Below, piece after piece: positions 32,912-44,610 of a stretch of 64,000 bases of DNA (position 1 is the stretch's first letter; each line of letters opens with the position of its first letter). The notes beneath the pieces were generated by a model. The model worked only from the letters and a program-made list of their open reading frames with translations. It had not been told where the DNA came from and did not search any database. Origin of the DNA: Cinnamomum chago (lineage: Eukaryota; Streptophyta; Magnoliopsida; Laurales; Lauraceae); NCBI GenBank assembly GCA_038049695.1, contig CP142457.1:25930501-25994500 (forward strand), given 5' to 3'. Position numbers and translations under genes: made by a program.

Positions 32912-35263
32912 CTAAGAAGCTGGAAATGGAGGAACTTGTACATCCATATTCCCTTCCATCATCAAAATCACGTTCTTCATTGAAGGACGAAAAGCAGGTT
33001 CACTTTGAATACACCACAAACCCACCATCACAATCCTCTCAAACTGTTTCTTTTCTACTTCTTCACCATCAAATAGCTTAGCAAGCTCCCCTGCTCGATA
33101 GCATTTACTGATCCAATCAGTAAGAATGATCTTGTCATCTTCGACCTCTAGCTCGATATTCCTCCTGCAACATACAATCTCTAGCAATACAATCCCAAAG
33201 CTGTATAGATCTGCCTTTACTGATATTGGTTTGTTTTGGTACCATTCTGGGGCCAGGTACCCTCTTGTCCCTCTGGGTCCGGTGAATGTTCTTGTTTGAT
33301 TCGGCGTCAATAGCTTCGCCAGCCCAAAGTCAGAGATCTTTGCCGTCCAAAACTCATCGATGAGTATGTTTTGTGGCTTTATGTCGCAGTGGATGATATG
33401 GGGCTCACAATCTTCATGCAGATAGAGTATCCCCCTGGCAACTTCTAATATAATTCTCACCCTATCACTCCAAAGAGGCCGACCTTCAGCCCTGAAGATG
33501 AAATCCGCAAGTGAGCCATTTTTCATGTATTCATATACCAAAAGCCTATTGAAACCCTCATTGCAGAAGCCAATCAAGCGCACCAAGTTCCTGTGATGGG
33601 TTCTCCCGATAGCCCTCATCTCCATCTGGAACTCCCTTTCTCCTTCCTCCACCACTTTCTCCAACCTCTTCACTGCGACAGATCTCTCATTGTTGGATAA
33701 GGCCCCTTTATAAACAGTACCAAAAGAGCCACGACCAAGTACCTGATTGAAGCCATTTGTAGCCACGGCAAGCTCGTTATAAGAAAATGACCGCATAACA
33801 ATGTCTTCTATCGTACCAAGTTTATCCTCACTTGACTTTACATGCGCCCACAAACCACGTATTGAAATTAGGTAACCAAACACTGCCATAGTACTGCCGG
33901 AGCATATTGTGAGAATGGCACCAATTACTAAAATCATGATCGATGTCTTGGAAATGGAGGAGGTATGTTTTTCTCTTGCCGAATCTCGATTAGCCAACTT
34001 GACAAAAAGCACATCTGAAATTGATTTATCTCTACTTCCTCTCCCATACCTCAGTGGAAACCTGAGTTTGTAACAATTAGTACCGAAATATGAGTACAGT
34101 GCAGCCGCACAATTAGCATCGGTTAAACAAGCCGCCTTACAATCTTCTTTCTCCATGTTCTCTACTAAAGAATAGTAATCAGCTTTAAACTGAGTGTTAT
34201 GAAGGGGGGCAATTCTCTTCTCTCCAACGCTTCCAATGCCACGATCACCCCCACTCATTTCGCATCCAGCAGACCTTTCACTGGAGTTTATATAACTAAA
34301 ACCAGGGACACATGTGCAATTTATTGGTTCACCCAGCATGCAATAGCTGTTGACTCCACAGATACCGTAGGCTGAACATTTGTCAACTGGGGGTTGCCAT
34401 TTCACCTCCACTATAGGGTTATTGTTCTCCCCAATACTGTGAGAATACAACCGAAAAATCCCATCTTGGTCAAGAGTTGCACGATAGATTACCAAAGTGT
34501 GTTTGGAAGAAGACCACCCACCTGTTAAATTGAACGAAATTGTGTAATTCTTCCTGGCCACGTACATGTGCCCGTTGTGATCTAGATTTAACTTGAAGTA
34601 GTCTTCCTCGTCGTATGGATAGGATCTCCAGTAGGAACTGGAATCATCATCAGCAGGGATCAGTGAAAGACCGTCGTTGCGATTCAAGGTGAGTCTGAAC
34701 CTTCCAATTGTGTGGTTGGTTTTCGACACACTTGAAGACAACAAATATTGCCCTGAACACGACAAATATCGCCCTGAAGGCAGAATAAGAGATTGGCCAG
34801 CTAAAATGGTGTCTGTGGGAGAATCGCAGCTTTGCCAGATGATTTTTGAATCAGAACTGTAGAGAACAAAACTTCCATTGTCGAGCATGGAAGCAGAGTA
34901 AATGAACTCATTCAGTGTACCAGTAATAGATTTGGTTTGGCCGTCTTCAGCTGTTGACACGAGTTTGTTATCCTTCGTAAGAACCAAAGTGACATTGGCA
35001 GAAACAAGTGGGTCGTCCGTGTTTGCAGTCCAGACCACTGTCTTGTCTGGAGATCCGTCTAATAACCAGATCCCAACAGCAAAACCCTGGCCTTCTTGGT
35101 AGAACCCAAAGGCGAAATGCCCAGAAGGGGAAAGCCAAAAGGTGTGGTTCCCTGTTGGGTATATACGAGTGCCCAAGCTTATGTTTTGGGAAAGTGTCGT
35201 TGGTTGAGATCTCGCAACAATAGCAAACGCAAAGAGGAACACGACCCAGATGGTAGGTGCCAT
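32912..35263 (-). CDS. G-type lectin S-receptor-like serine/threonine kinase (LECRK3/LECRK4-like)
   Basis: Intact single-exon gene of 783 residues starting MAPTIWVV. The frame is open further upstream, but this Met begins a clear signal peptide (about 1-20). A B-lectin domain follows (about 25-145; FWLSPSGHFAFGF, DKTVVWTAN), an SLG/EGF-like region (CSAYGICGVNSYC, CTCVPGF), a PAN-like module (about 335-420), a membrane span (about 440-465) and a cytoplasmic kinase (about 500-775). Glycine loop GRGSFGTVYKG, Lys in AVKRLEK near 532, HCDIKPQN near 626, DFGLAK, GTRGYLAPEW. The HCD in place of HRD makes it a non-RD kinase, a type common among immune receptors. Family members sit in the plasma membrane and include the rice insect- and pathogen-resistance LecRKs; ligand unknown. 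Minus-strand TAATATAA near 35,393-35,400 is a possible TATA box. Confidence 0.95.
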   Translation of the reverse strand: MAPTIWVVFLFAFAIVARSQPTTLSQNISLGTRIYPTGNHTFWLSPSGHFAFGFYQEGQGFAVGIWLLDGSPDKTVVWTANTDDPLVSANVTLVLTKDNKLVSTAEDGQTKSITGTLNEFIYSASMLDNGSFVLYSSDSKIIWQSCDSPTDTILAGQSLILPSGRYLSCSGQYLLSSSVSKTNHTIGRFRLTLNRNDGLSLIPADDDSSSYWRSYPYDEEDYFKLNLDHNGHMYVARKNYTISFNLTGGWSSSKHTLVIYRATLDQDGIFRLYSHSIGENNNPIVEVKWQPPVDKCSAYGICGVNSYCMLGEPINCTCVPGFSYINSSERSAGCEMSGGDRGIGSVGEKRIAPLHNTQFKADYYSLVENMEKEDCKAACLTDANCAAALYSYFGTNCYKLRFPLRYGRGSRDKSISDVLFVKLANRDSAREKHTSSISKTSIMILVIGAILTICSGSTMAVFGYLISIRGLWAHVKSSEDKLGTIEDIVMRSFSYNELAVATNGFNQVLGRGSFGTVYKGALSNNERSVAVKRLEKVVEEGEREFQMEMRAIGRTHHRNLVRLIGFCNEGFNRLLVYEYMKNGSLADFIFRAEGRPLWSDRVRIILEVARGILYLHEDCEPHIIHCDIKPQNILIDEFWTAKISDFGLAKLLTPNQTRTFTGPRGTRGYLAPEWYQNKPISVKADLYSFGIVLLEIVCCRRNIELEVEDDKIILTDWISKCYRAGELAKLFDGEEVEKKQFERIVMVGLWCIQSEPAFRPSMKNVILMMEGNMDVQVPPFPAS

Positions 35264-35693
35264 CTCATGTGTGTGTGAAGAGAGAGAGTTGAGCATTGAT
35301 TTGTTGGGGTAGCTCCTCCTCTTGATTGGCCACGGATGAGTGTCATAGTACCGCGGAAAGTTCAATGCAAGCATGAGGAAAATTAATGGATCTTATATTA
35401 CAAAGTATATTTAATTTCTTTAAAATTTAAATTCCTCAAAATAAATACTATAATCTCATGTCCAATGTTAAAATAATTTTAAGAAGATTAAAAATAGGTC
35501 CACTATGAGATTAAATATATTGTCAACATTATTAATTAGATATATTTGATTTTACTTTAAAAACAAAACAATTTAAATTTTCAAAAAGCGAAGCATGATG
35601 AAAAAAAGAAATTTAAAAAGTGGGCCCACGGTGAAGTTCCGACTTTCGTGGGTGGGATGCTCACAGATCAATCCAAATTAATATCCGTACACA
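35264..35693. other. upstream region of lectin kinase 2
   Basis: Presumed 5' leader (CT-rich TCTCTCTCTTCACACACAC on the minus strand) and promoter. AT-rich. Shared with the other copy except for an extra AT-rich stretch at about 35,400-35,590. No gene. Confidence 0.5.
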
Positions 35694-36391
35694 ACAATTG
35701 GTTGGGCTCATGGTCTCACTTATTCCGTGTGGAATTTCTTGCATACATCCAATTACACACGAGTCTACCAATGTCTATCAATCGCCCAACGTGACAAGAG
35801 GACGACTCCTCTCCATGTGTATTGGTCAAATAAATATCCTCCTCTTGTATTGGATATCCTAAATTCATAGTACAAAAAAGGTGTGATCCCACCCAAAGAT
35901 TGAATATAAGATTAATATTATTGATAACATGCTCAATTTTATAGTTAAACAAACTCTTATTAGAGAATAATTTGAGAAAACTCACTGATTTTGTAGAGTT
36001 TCAATACCTTTATACTTCAAAAATGTTAGAAATTCATAAATATGATGCGATGACTTATTCCCGTACATTTATAAATGTTGTGTTTCTTTAGAAGAATCTC
36101 AAAACTTCAGCCACCTATTAAATGGCCTTTGGAATTCCTTTAATTACAACCTTTTTTTTTTTTTGCTAGAGTTTTTATTTTTGGATGCTCAAATATAAAA
36201 GAGGATTCAAGAATTTAGCTTGTTGGACTTTACCAAAAAAATCATGTTGGAGAATGCAAAAATTCTTCTGAGAAACGTGTCAGGAGGAGGGTAATTAATG
36301 CTGTTATGAATGTGGCAGTTCGACAAGTCGAACGAAAAATTCTTATATTTCACCAGTCCGGGACAATTTCTGTTATGAATGTGGCAGTTCT
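35694..36391. repeat. 698-bp tandem repeat upstream of lectin kinase 2, first copy
   Basis: Starts ACAATTGGTTGGGCTCATGG and contains GTCTCACTTATTCCGTGTGG, CCTCTTGTATTGGATATCC and TCAGCCACCTATTAAATGG. The same order recurs from 36,392. The single-copy equivalent in the first duplicate is 18,255-20,100 once its insertions are removed. Confidence 0.85.
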
Positions 36392-36965
36392 ACAATTGGT
36401 TGGGCTCATGGTCTCACTTATTCCGTGTGGAATTTCTTGCATACATCCAATGACACACGAGTCTACCAATGTCTATCAATCGCCCGACGTTACAAGAGGA
36501 CGACACCTCTCCATGTGTATCGATCAAATAAATATCCTCCTCTTGTATTGGATATCCTAAATTCCTAGTAGAAAAAAGATGCGGTCCAGCTAAAGATTGA
36601 GTATAAGACTAATATTATTGATTACATGCTCAATCTTTTAGTATAGTTGAACAAACTCTTATATTAGATAAAAATTTAAGAAAACTCACTGATTTTCAAT
36701 TGTTGGGCCATTGTAGAGTTCCAAAACCTTTATATTCATGAAGTGTTAGAAATTCATAAATATGATGTGATAACTTTTTCCCTTACATTTACAAATGTTG
36801 TGATTCTTTAGAAGGATTTTAAAATTTCAACCACCTATTAAATGAATTTTTAGAATTCTTTCAATTACAGCCTCTTTTTCTTTTTACTGAAATTTTTAGA
36901 TGTTCAAATACAATTGTGAATTAAAAAAAAAAATCTTATATTTCACTAGTCTGGAACAAATTCTG
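36392..36965. repeat. 698-bp tandem repeat upstream of lectin kinase 2, second copy
   Basis: Second copy of the preceding unit, diverged by small indels, running on into unit C. The junction carries TGTTATGAATGTGGCAGTTC twice (about 36,301-36,320 and 36,371-36,390), a likely microhomology used in the tandem duplication. Confidence 0.8.
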
Positions 36966-38907
36966 TACGTTCTAATAGGAGCCGTCCAACTGTAGGATTG
37001 AGTTTAAATAAAGTACATTAAATACAATAGCAGCACCTTCCATGCATTTTTTATGACCAATTTTAAGGTTCGACCAAATCTTATCTCATACAAGAGAAGT
37101 ATGTTCAATATCTTTCAAGACCACCGGTCTTTTACGAAAAAAAAAAGAGACTCCGGTCATTTATGTGAAAGTAGGTCGCATGTTATGATGTTCTATTCTA
37201 TAAAACTGCATGGGACATGGTACACATCAGTCCCCCCCTAGGGTGGTCCGGAGCATTTTATGGGTATGTTACTTCTTTAACTTCTTGTTACCTTGATTTT
37301 AAAAAACTTTAAATATTATTTCTTAAACATCTCTTTTAAATTTATGCGTGATGGTTTATCATAGATCCAAGTGGGGGCGAGTATTGACACTTACTCAAAT
37401 TTGATACTTATAATATAACTATGATATATAAGAAATAAAATAATAAAACAATAATAAAAATTCACTTTATCTCAGGATTGACACATTAAGGTCCCCTGAA
37501 TCAATGGGTATATATAAATACTCCACTTTTTGATAGACCCAATGTGATTGGAACTAATTTACCCTTTCCGAAACCTATACTTCTATATGTGGATCTACAG
37601 ATATAACAAGCATAATCTGTTTAATATTCGTATGATGTAGGAAACTCACCTGATCCCTGATTATGTACCAAATTCAAGCTCTTCATCAACTCTATCCATT
37701 TAGACCACCAGCATTACCTCTCTAATATCCCTCTAGAAAGATTTATTTTAAGTACAATTCTTTATCTCACAAACAACATTATAAAACCTTGGAAGCATGG
37801 AGATTTTCAGAATTTTTATTTTGTGAAATTTAGCTTACTTGTACGCCCAAGTTAGTGTGTGAGTACTTTTCTTTAAAAGAATTTAAAAAATAGAAGTCTA
37901 TAACCGGTTACTTTCACAATCAATTTTCAAATACCATTTTAAGGAATCCGAACTCCTTGGTAGAGTCAACCTATTAAAATTTAAACCGCTCAAAATGGAT
38001 ATCCTAATGTAATGATATCCCAAAGTTTTATTATAATCATAATTGGTCCCACTATAAAACTAAATATATGAACAAAGTTATTAATTATATGCTCAATTAT
38101 ACGATATAACCAACTTTTGTTTTAGAGAAAATTGAGGATTTCCCATTAAATTTGTCCCTTGTTAGGGTCCGAAAATCTTACTCTTCAATGTGTTATTTAC
38201 ATGAGAGGGGTAGGGAGGAGTAGGGGGTAAAGTAGAGATGTCAAATGGGCCGAGCCGGCCCGGTTCAGCCAAGCCCAGCCCGTTAGTCAACGGCCCGTGA
38301 CACGGGCCTTGCTGGGCCGAGGAGGCTGGGCCCGCTGGCCCGTTTGGCCCGCCTGGCACATGGGCTGCCCTCCACGGCCCGCTAGGCCCGCCCAAAAGTG
38401 ATTTTTTTTAAAAAAAATATCCATTTTACGCCCCCAAAAAGGGTCATATAAGGGGTATTTATATGATAGAAAATGTCGTTAACAGGCATGGAGGGACTTT
38501 GACTAGGAGTATGATTCTAAACACCACTGAAAAGAACCTAATGAACATAATGCATGCATATTGGTTGTCACCATCTTTGTTAGCGTCATTGGCGACAAAG
38601 TGGGCCCAACACACCATGGCAGGCCAAATTCAAGATGAATAGGTAATCGATCTAGGCCGCTAGTTCGAACATGTGCTGGTGGACAAAGAGGGTTTAAGGA
38701 TGGCACAGTCACTGACCGGAGTGCCTAAATGTTGGCTTACTCTGATGCATATCTGGAGCCATTTCATAAAACCACTAATAACCTTTGCACAACCTGATGA
38801 ACATAATGCATGTATTGGGCTTTTTTAAGACCAACAGTAGGTCTGGTCTATTGATTTGTTAACCACAAATCTTCTACTATGCATGTATTGGGCTTTTTTT
38901 AATACTG

Positions 38908-38940
<33 letters not shown>

Positions 38941-40555
38941 CAGCGCCGGCCCGCCTGGCCCGGCCCGCTCCAGCCCGCCCCATTGCAGGCATGGCCCGGC
39001 CCGTGGCACGAGTAGGCCGAGGCTGGAGCACGGCCCGCTCCGGCCCGTTTGACATCTCTAGGGTAAAGTCATAAATAAAGTTAAAAAGATGGAGTTAAAA
39101 AAAAGCACTACAAGACAAAATTCTGCTTTTTCAAATGGGCTCCATCATATCAATATTGTACTCTCCTTTTACTTCTTACACCTAAGCAATATAAAAAATA
39201 ATAATAATAAAGATAACATCACCCTACTTACTCCTAATTAGCAAATAGGCCCAAGCATGAGTGAGACACTCAAAAATCCAGAATAAGAACTAATTGTGCA
39301 TAGTACCATTTGTGGACCACCAGTACTCAACGCGTGGAATTTCTATAGGACACTTACTAAACAGATCTATAAGAACCCATCGTGTCTAGAGGAAAAAAAC
39401 TAAGGATATTCCTCAATACAAAAATCAATCCTCATCACCGTCATTAAAACTTCAAGTCACTCATCATCACTGTCATTGAATTGCAAGCCTCATGAAGATT
39501 CAATGACAGTGATGAGGAGTGATTTTGTAGTGAGGAAGATTCTCTTCTCTTTTTATATATATATATATATATATTTGCCTTTTAGTAAAAAAAAAAAAAT
39601 CACTGTCATTGAATTACTCCACAGCACTATCGTTCTTTGGGTTCTTTGGATTTAGTGTGTCAACTGGGATTTCTTAAAAATCTTTCATCTTCTTCTTTCC
39701 TTTTCCAAATTTCTTTTCTCTCTCTCTCTCTCTGAAAAATCAAAGTGAGAAAAGTGGAAGTTTTCGATGACCTAGCTAGGTCCTCATGCACATTCAATCC
39801 TCAATTTGAATCTTTCGAACATCTTTTTTTCCATCTCTCTTTCTTAGGAGACTAATCTCCCACGAAATTGCCCACTTCACCTCCCTTCCTCTCCAACAAA
39901 TTTCTCATATTATTCTTTCTTTTTCTAAATTTCCGTTTTCTCCCTCTCCCTCTCCCTCTCTCTGTGAAAAATCAACATGAGCTCTCTCTCTCTTTGAAAA
40001 GTCAAAGTAAGAAAAGTGGAAGTTTTTTTAGATGACCCAGGTCCTCATGCACATTCAATCCTCAATTCAAATCTTTCAATCCTCAATTCAAATCTTTCGA
40101 GCATATCATTGACCCTTTTTTTCCATGTCCCTTTCTTGGTAGACTAATCTCCCACGAAATTGTCCTCTTCACCTCCCTTCCTTTCCAACAAAATTCTCAT
40201 ATTGTTCTTTTTATTTTTCCAAATTTCCGTTTTCTCCCTTTCTGTGTGAAAAATCAAAGTGAGAAAAGTGAAAGATTGTGATGACCCATGTCTTTTGAAA
40301 TCTGACCGCTCAATAGCAAGCCCCCTCGTATTTTACTCTAATATGACTTGGCCCCACCATGAGATTCAGCTTGTAAAAGAAACATATAATATTAAAAAGA
40401 TTGAAGTGTTAATACATTATAAGAACCCACTTTCTTGAATATGTAAATGCAATATAATTCAGTTTATTCCAAAGCGTTGAAATTATTATAAAGTTTAGAT
40501 TATTAGAAAATGGAAATACATTGAACAATCAAATGTATAAAAAGTTAAAATAAAT
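36938..40555. repeat. intergenic repeat unit C (split by a hAT element)
   Basis: Third unit, with the same landmarks as A and B, beginning TCTTATATTTCACTAGTC. Interrupted by the hAT element at 38,233-39,060. Includes an (AT)n run near 39,552-39,572 and the doubled CT-rich segment at about 39,730-40,280. No host gene. Confidence 0.75.
38233..39060. mobile_element. non-autonomous hAT element, TAGAGATGTCAAA ends
   Basis: 828 bp with inverted ends TAGAGATGTCAAATGGGCC and TAGAGATGTCAAACGGGCC (one mismatch) and the exact 8-bp target duplication GGGTAAAG (38,225-38,232 and 39,061-39,068). Both ends are GC-rich with repeated GGCCCG words; the middle is ordinary AT-rich DNA with a run of about 30 A near 38,910-38,939. 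No transposase. Equivalent sites in units A, B and E are empty. Confidence 0.92.
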
Positions 40556-40884
40556 GGGCATTCGGCGAGAGGTCCTTGAACATTTCACTTTATGGCCTTA
40601 GGTCTACAATCTTTTTTCATAGTGTGACAGGTCTTTGTTCCAAATTTGAAGACCTAAAATGTCCAAGTTACCATTTCTTTAAATCATATCCCATGATTAA
40701 TTGGATAACCCATTAATAATGGTCAACTACTATTTAATTGACCACGATTAATGAAATCCCATTAATGAGATTTTGAAATAAATTTTAAAACAACACAAAT
40801 AAATTTCAAAAGAACGCAAATAAATTTCAAAAAACGCAATAATTTAAAAAAATGCAATAAATTTCAAAAAACGTGATAAAATTC
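40556..40884. mobile_element. second truncated Mutator-like element end at a unit junction
   Basis: Homologous to 24,771-25,083: GGGCATTCGGCGAGAGGTCC, AATAATGGTCAACTACTATT and AAATAAATTTCAAAA repeats. It lies between units C and D as its counterpart lies between A and B, so it was copied along with the segmental duplication. Confidence 0.7.
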
Positions 40885-43560
40885 TTATATTTCACTAGTT
40901 TGGGACAAATTCTATACGTTCTAATAGGAGCTATCCAACTATAGGATTGAGTTTAAATAAAGTACATTAAATAAAATAACAACACCTTCCATGCATTTTT
41001 TATATCATTAATCATACAGCCAAATTTAAGGTTGGACCAAATCTTATCTCGTACAAGATAAGTATGTTCAATAGTATGTCCAATTTTATGGTTTCTGTGT
41101 ATATTGGTAGTCAAAGATGTCGCGCTTTGAAGACCCCCGGTCATTTAAGCGTAAGATGTTCTATTCTATGAAATTGCATGGGACACGCAACACATCAGTT
41201 CCCTCATTAGGGTGGCCCGGAGAATTATATGGGTATATTACTTGTTTAAATTGTTGTTATGTTGATTTTTAAAGATTTTAGAGTATTATTTCTTAAACAT
41301 CTCTTTTAGATTGTTGCTAGATAGATTATAATAGATCCAAGTGGGCCACTCAATGCATTGACACTTACAATATAGCTATGATATATTAAAAAAAACAAAA
41401 ATCAAAATACACTTTATCGGAGGATTGACACTTTAAGGTCCCCTCAATCAATGGGTATGTATAAATACTCCACTTTTTGATAAACTCAATGTGATTGGAA
41501 CCAATTTACCCTTCCCGAAACTTGTACTTCTATATGTGGATCTACAGATCTAACAAGCATAATCTGTAAGTTTGATGTGGGAAATTCACCCGATCACCAT
41601 GTGATCAAGATCATTGATTTATGATAAGTGGTCCCCATATCCCCACATTCTGTACCAAATTCAAGGTCTTCATCAAAACTCTATTCATTTAGACCACTTG
41701 CATTACCTCGATCTCTATAGTTTGACAACCATACTAATAGAGTCAAGTAAAGTAAAGGCCCCATTTTTATAAAATAAAGTCATATCAGAAGTACTTTAAT
41801 TCAAATTTCCCACCATATTTAAAAAAAAAAAAGTCAAAAAACAACATTCTTTCTCCACTAAAAGACTAAAAAACGACACTTCTCTATACAAATAGTCAAA
41901 AAAAAAAAAATCATAACAAACAACTAAAAATAAAATACTATCATAACCCACTTATATTTTATTCTTTTTTCAAAATCAACTTTACTTCACTTGACTCTAT
42001 TAGTAGAGTTGCCAAACTAGCATAGGAAAGATTTATTTTAAGTACAATTCTTTATCTCACATAAAACATTTTAAAACCCTTGGAACAATTCTTTATCTCA
42101 CATAAAACATTTTAAAACCTTTGGAAGCATGGAGATTCTCATAATTTTTATTTTGAGAATTTAGCCTACTTGTACGCCAATTGCTACTGGGGCTAAGTGA
42201 GTGTGTGAGTACTTTTCGTTAAAAGAACTAAAAAAAAATAAAAAAATAAAGTATATAACATGTTACTTTCACAACCAAGTTTCAAATACCTTTTTAAGGA
42301 AGTCGAACTCCTTTGTGGAGCCAACCTACTTAAAATCCAAACCGCTCAAAATAGATATCATAATTTAATGAATATCCCAAAATTTTATTAGAATCATAGT
42401 TGGCCCACCATAAAACTAAATATATGAGCAAAGTTATTAATTATATGCTCAATCATATGATATAACCAACATCTGTTTAAGAGAAAACTGAGGATTTGCC
42501 ACTAAATTTGACGGTATTTATTTTAAATGACTAAGATTTTCAACTGGTGAGTCCCTTGTTAGAGTCCCAAAATCTTACTCTTCAACGTGTTTATTTACAT
42601 GAGAGGAGTAAGGACGAGTAGGGATGAAAGTCATAAATAAAGTTAAAAAGATGGAGTTAAAAAACAAAGCACTACAAGACAAAATTCTACTTCTCCAAAT
42701 GGCCTACATCATATCAATGTTTACTCTCCCTTTACTTCTTCCACCTCCAAAATTCAAAATAAGAAGTAACTGTGCCTAATACCGTTTGTGGACCACAAGT
42801 ACTCATCGTGTGGAATTTCTATGAGGCACTTACTTAACGGATCTATAAGAACCCAACTTGTGAAGAGGGAAAAAACAAAGGATCAATTCAATGACAGTGA
42901 TGAGGAGTGATTTCGTAGTGAGCCAGGAAGACTCTCCTCTATATTTTATAATATATTTTCCTTTTAGCAAAAAAGACTGTACCACTACAGGACAAAATTC
43001 CACTTCTCCAAATGGGCTACATCATATTAATGTTTACTCTCCTTTTACTTCTTCCACCTCCGAAATCCAAAATAGTACCGTAACTGTGCCTGGTATCTTG
43101 TGTGGACCACAAGTACTCATGGCGTGGAATTTCTACCAGGCACTTACTAAACACTGATCTTTAAGAACCCAACGTGTGAAGAGGGAAAAAACCTAAGGAT
43201 CAATTCAATGACAGTGATGAGGAGGCTTGCAATTCAATGAGAGTGATAAGGAGTGATTTTGTAGCTAGGGAGGAAGATTCTCCTTTATTTTTTATAATAT
43301 ATTTGCCTTTTAGCAAAAAAAAAAAAAAAAAAGTCAGTGTCATTTAATTACCGCTCAATTCTTACTCTCCTTCCACTGTATTTCCTCCAAACAACTACTC
43401 AACGTGGAATTTCTAGACGGCATTGCTATAGGGATCCCTAAGAACCAAACGTGTCACTATAGAATCACTCCCTGACCGTCACTCATCACTGTCCTTGAAT
43501 TACTTCGCAGCACTGTCGTTGTTTGGGTGCTCTAGTGGGGTTACAAACCTATATGGCACG
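40885..43560. repeat. intergenic repeat unit D
   Basis: Fourth unit. It has an extra AT-rich stretch at about 41,700-42,010 and a local duplication of the GACAGTGATGAGGAG segment (about 42,660-43,330). No host gene; no transposon boundary resolved inside. Confidence 0.7.
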
Positions 43561-44610
43561 TTAGTCCATCTTTACTCTGCTTCCACTCTACTTCCCAGGG
43601 ACCTAGACAATCGGGGCAGTTTGGAAAAGGAGACGAGTGAGATTTTGTAAGCAGCCGGTTTTTAGTCTTCGCAGAAAATCCGAAATGTACCAATAATGAG
43701 ATCCCTCATGTCTTCTTAGAATGTGTTTCCCCCCCCCCCCCCTGTACGGCAACCATAAGCCATGGTTATCCTCATTTGGTGAGTAAATTCTAAGTACTTT
43801 CTTAAACATTATATGTACTGGCTGTACGCCGGACAAGTTGCAAAGGTTCGCGGACGAGTTGCAAAGGTTCGCATTTTTTTTATATCATAAAAACCTTTAT
43901 GCGAAATCACAAATACATTACGTGACATCATATAAAAGTTCATGCGATATTGCATAAAGTGATTTTGAATAAAGTCAATGGGTGCCTTTTGGTTTTTATT
44001 TCTATCTCTTTTTATAGCGATTTTTTTCCATTTTTCACTATCGCTTTCCATCTTGCTTTTCTAGTTAACTATGTTTCTCCTCTCTTAGCCTTTTTATTAT
44101 TTTTTTGTGTTTTAGCCAAGCCAGCTAGGACACAAGGTAGCCCACACATGTGGAAAGAGGAGCCCACATATGTGGGAAGCAGCCCCAAAATATTGAAAGA
44201 GTGGCACTCAGGGATTGATCCCTGGGCAACTAGGTGACAACTTTGGCTACCAACCGCCTGAGCAATCCTAATGTTATTACTCTATTTTTAATTTAAAGGT
44301 GTGCTTTATGTTATATTATTCTTTCCTCAAATATAGAAAATTAATACCCATGAGATGTAGGTCAAATGTTGTAAGAATATCTAGGTGTAGAATTGGTTAG
44401 GATAATGCATTGTTATTTAGTGATTAATGTTATAGAAATATGCAGTTTTATGTTGCTATAAATGTTAATGCTTAGATTAAAATAAATGTCAATGCTTAGG
44501 TTTCAGACTTTTTAATTATGTTTGTACGTATGGAGTAGGATCTTCTTCTATATATATTTCTCATCCTTCATTTTTCTTAATTTCAATGGATCTAAAATCA
44601 TCACCCGAAG
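43561..44610. repeat. block X, first copy
   Basis: About 1 kb shared with 57,060-58,110 (landmarks CAGTTTGGAAAAG, AAAATCCGAAATGTACC, GGACACAAGGTAGCCC, CATGAGATGTAGGTCAAATG). Contains a C-run at about 43,730-43,742 and a SINE-like segment at 44,110-44,275. A hydrophobic open frame (43,950-44,237) has no known domain and reads into the SINE-like part. Confidence 0.7.
44110..44275 (-). mobile_element. possible tRNA-derived SINE
   Basis: On the minus strand the segment starts ATTGCTCAGGTGGTTGGTAG (box A-like) and about 40 bases on has AGGGATCAATCCCTG (box B-like GATCAATCC). A non-tRNA tail follows, ending near GCTGGCTTGGCTAAAACAC. The copy at 57,635-57,775 keeps the same layout with GAATCAATCCTTG. 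No target duplication identified, since both copies lie in duplicated block X. Confidence 0.35.

Noticed and set aside
38162-39074. Gly/Pro/Ala-rich frames, including one with a poly-Phe or poly-Lys run
   Set aside because: Products of GGCCCG-rich hAT ends and a 30-base A-run, not genes.
43950-44237. 95-codon frame with a strongly hydrophobic start, a possible membrane protein
   Set aside because: It reads from T-rich DNA into the SINE-like segment, and the equivalent in the second block X copy is not conserved as a protein.
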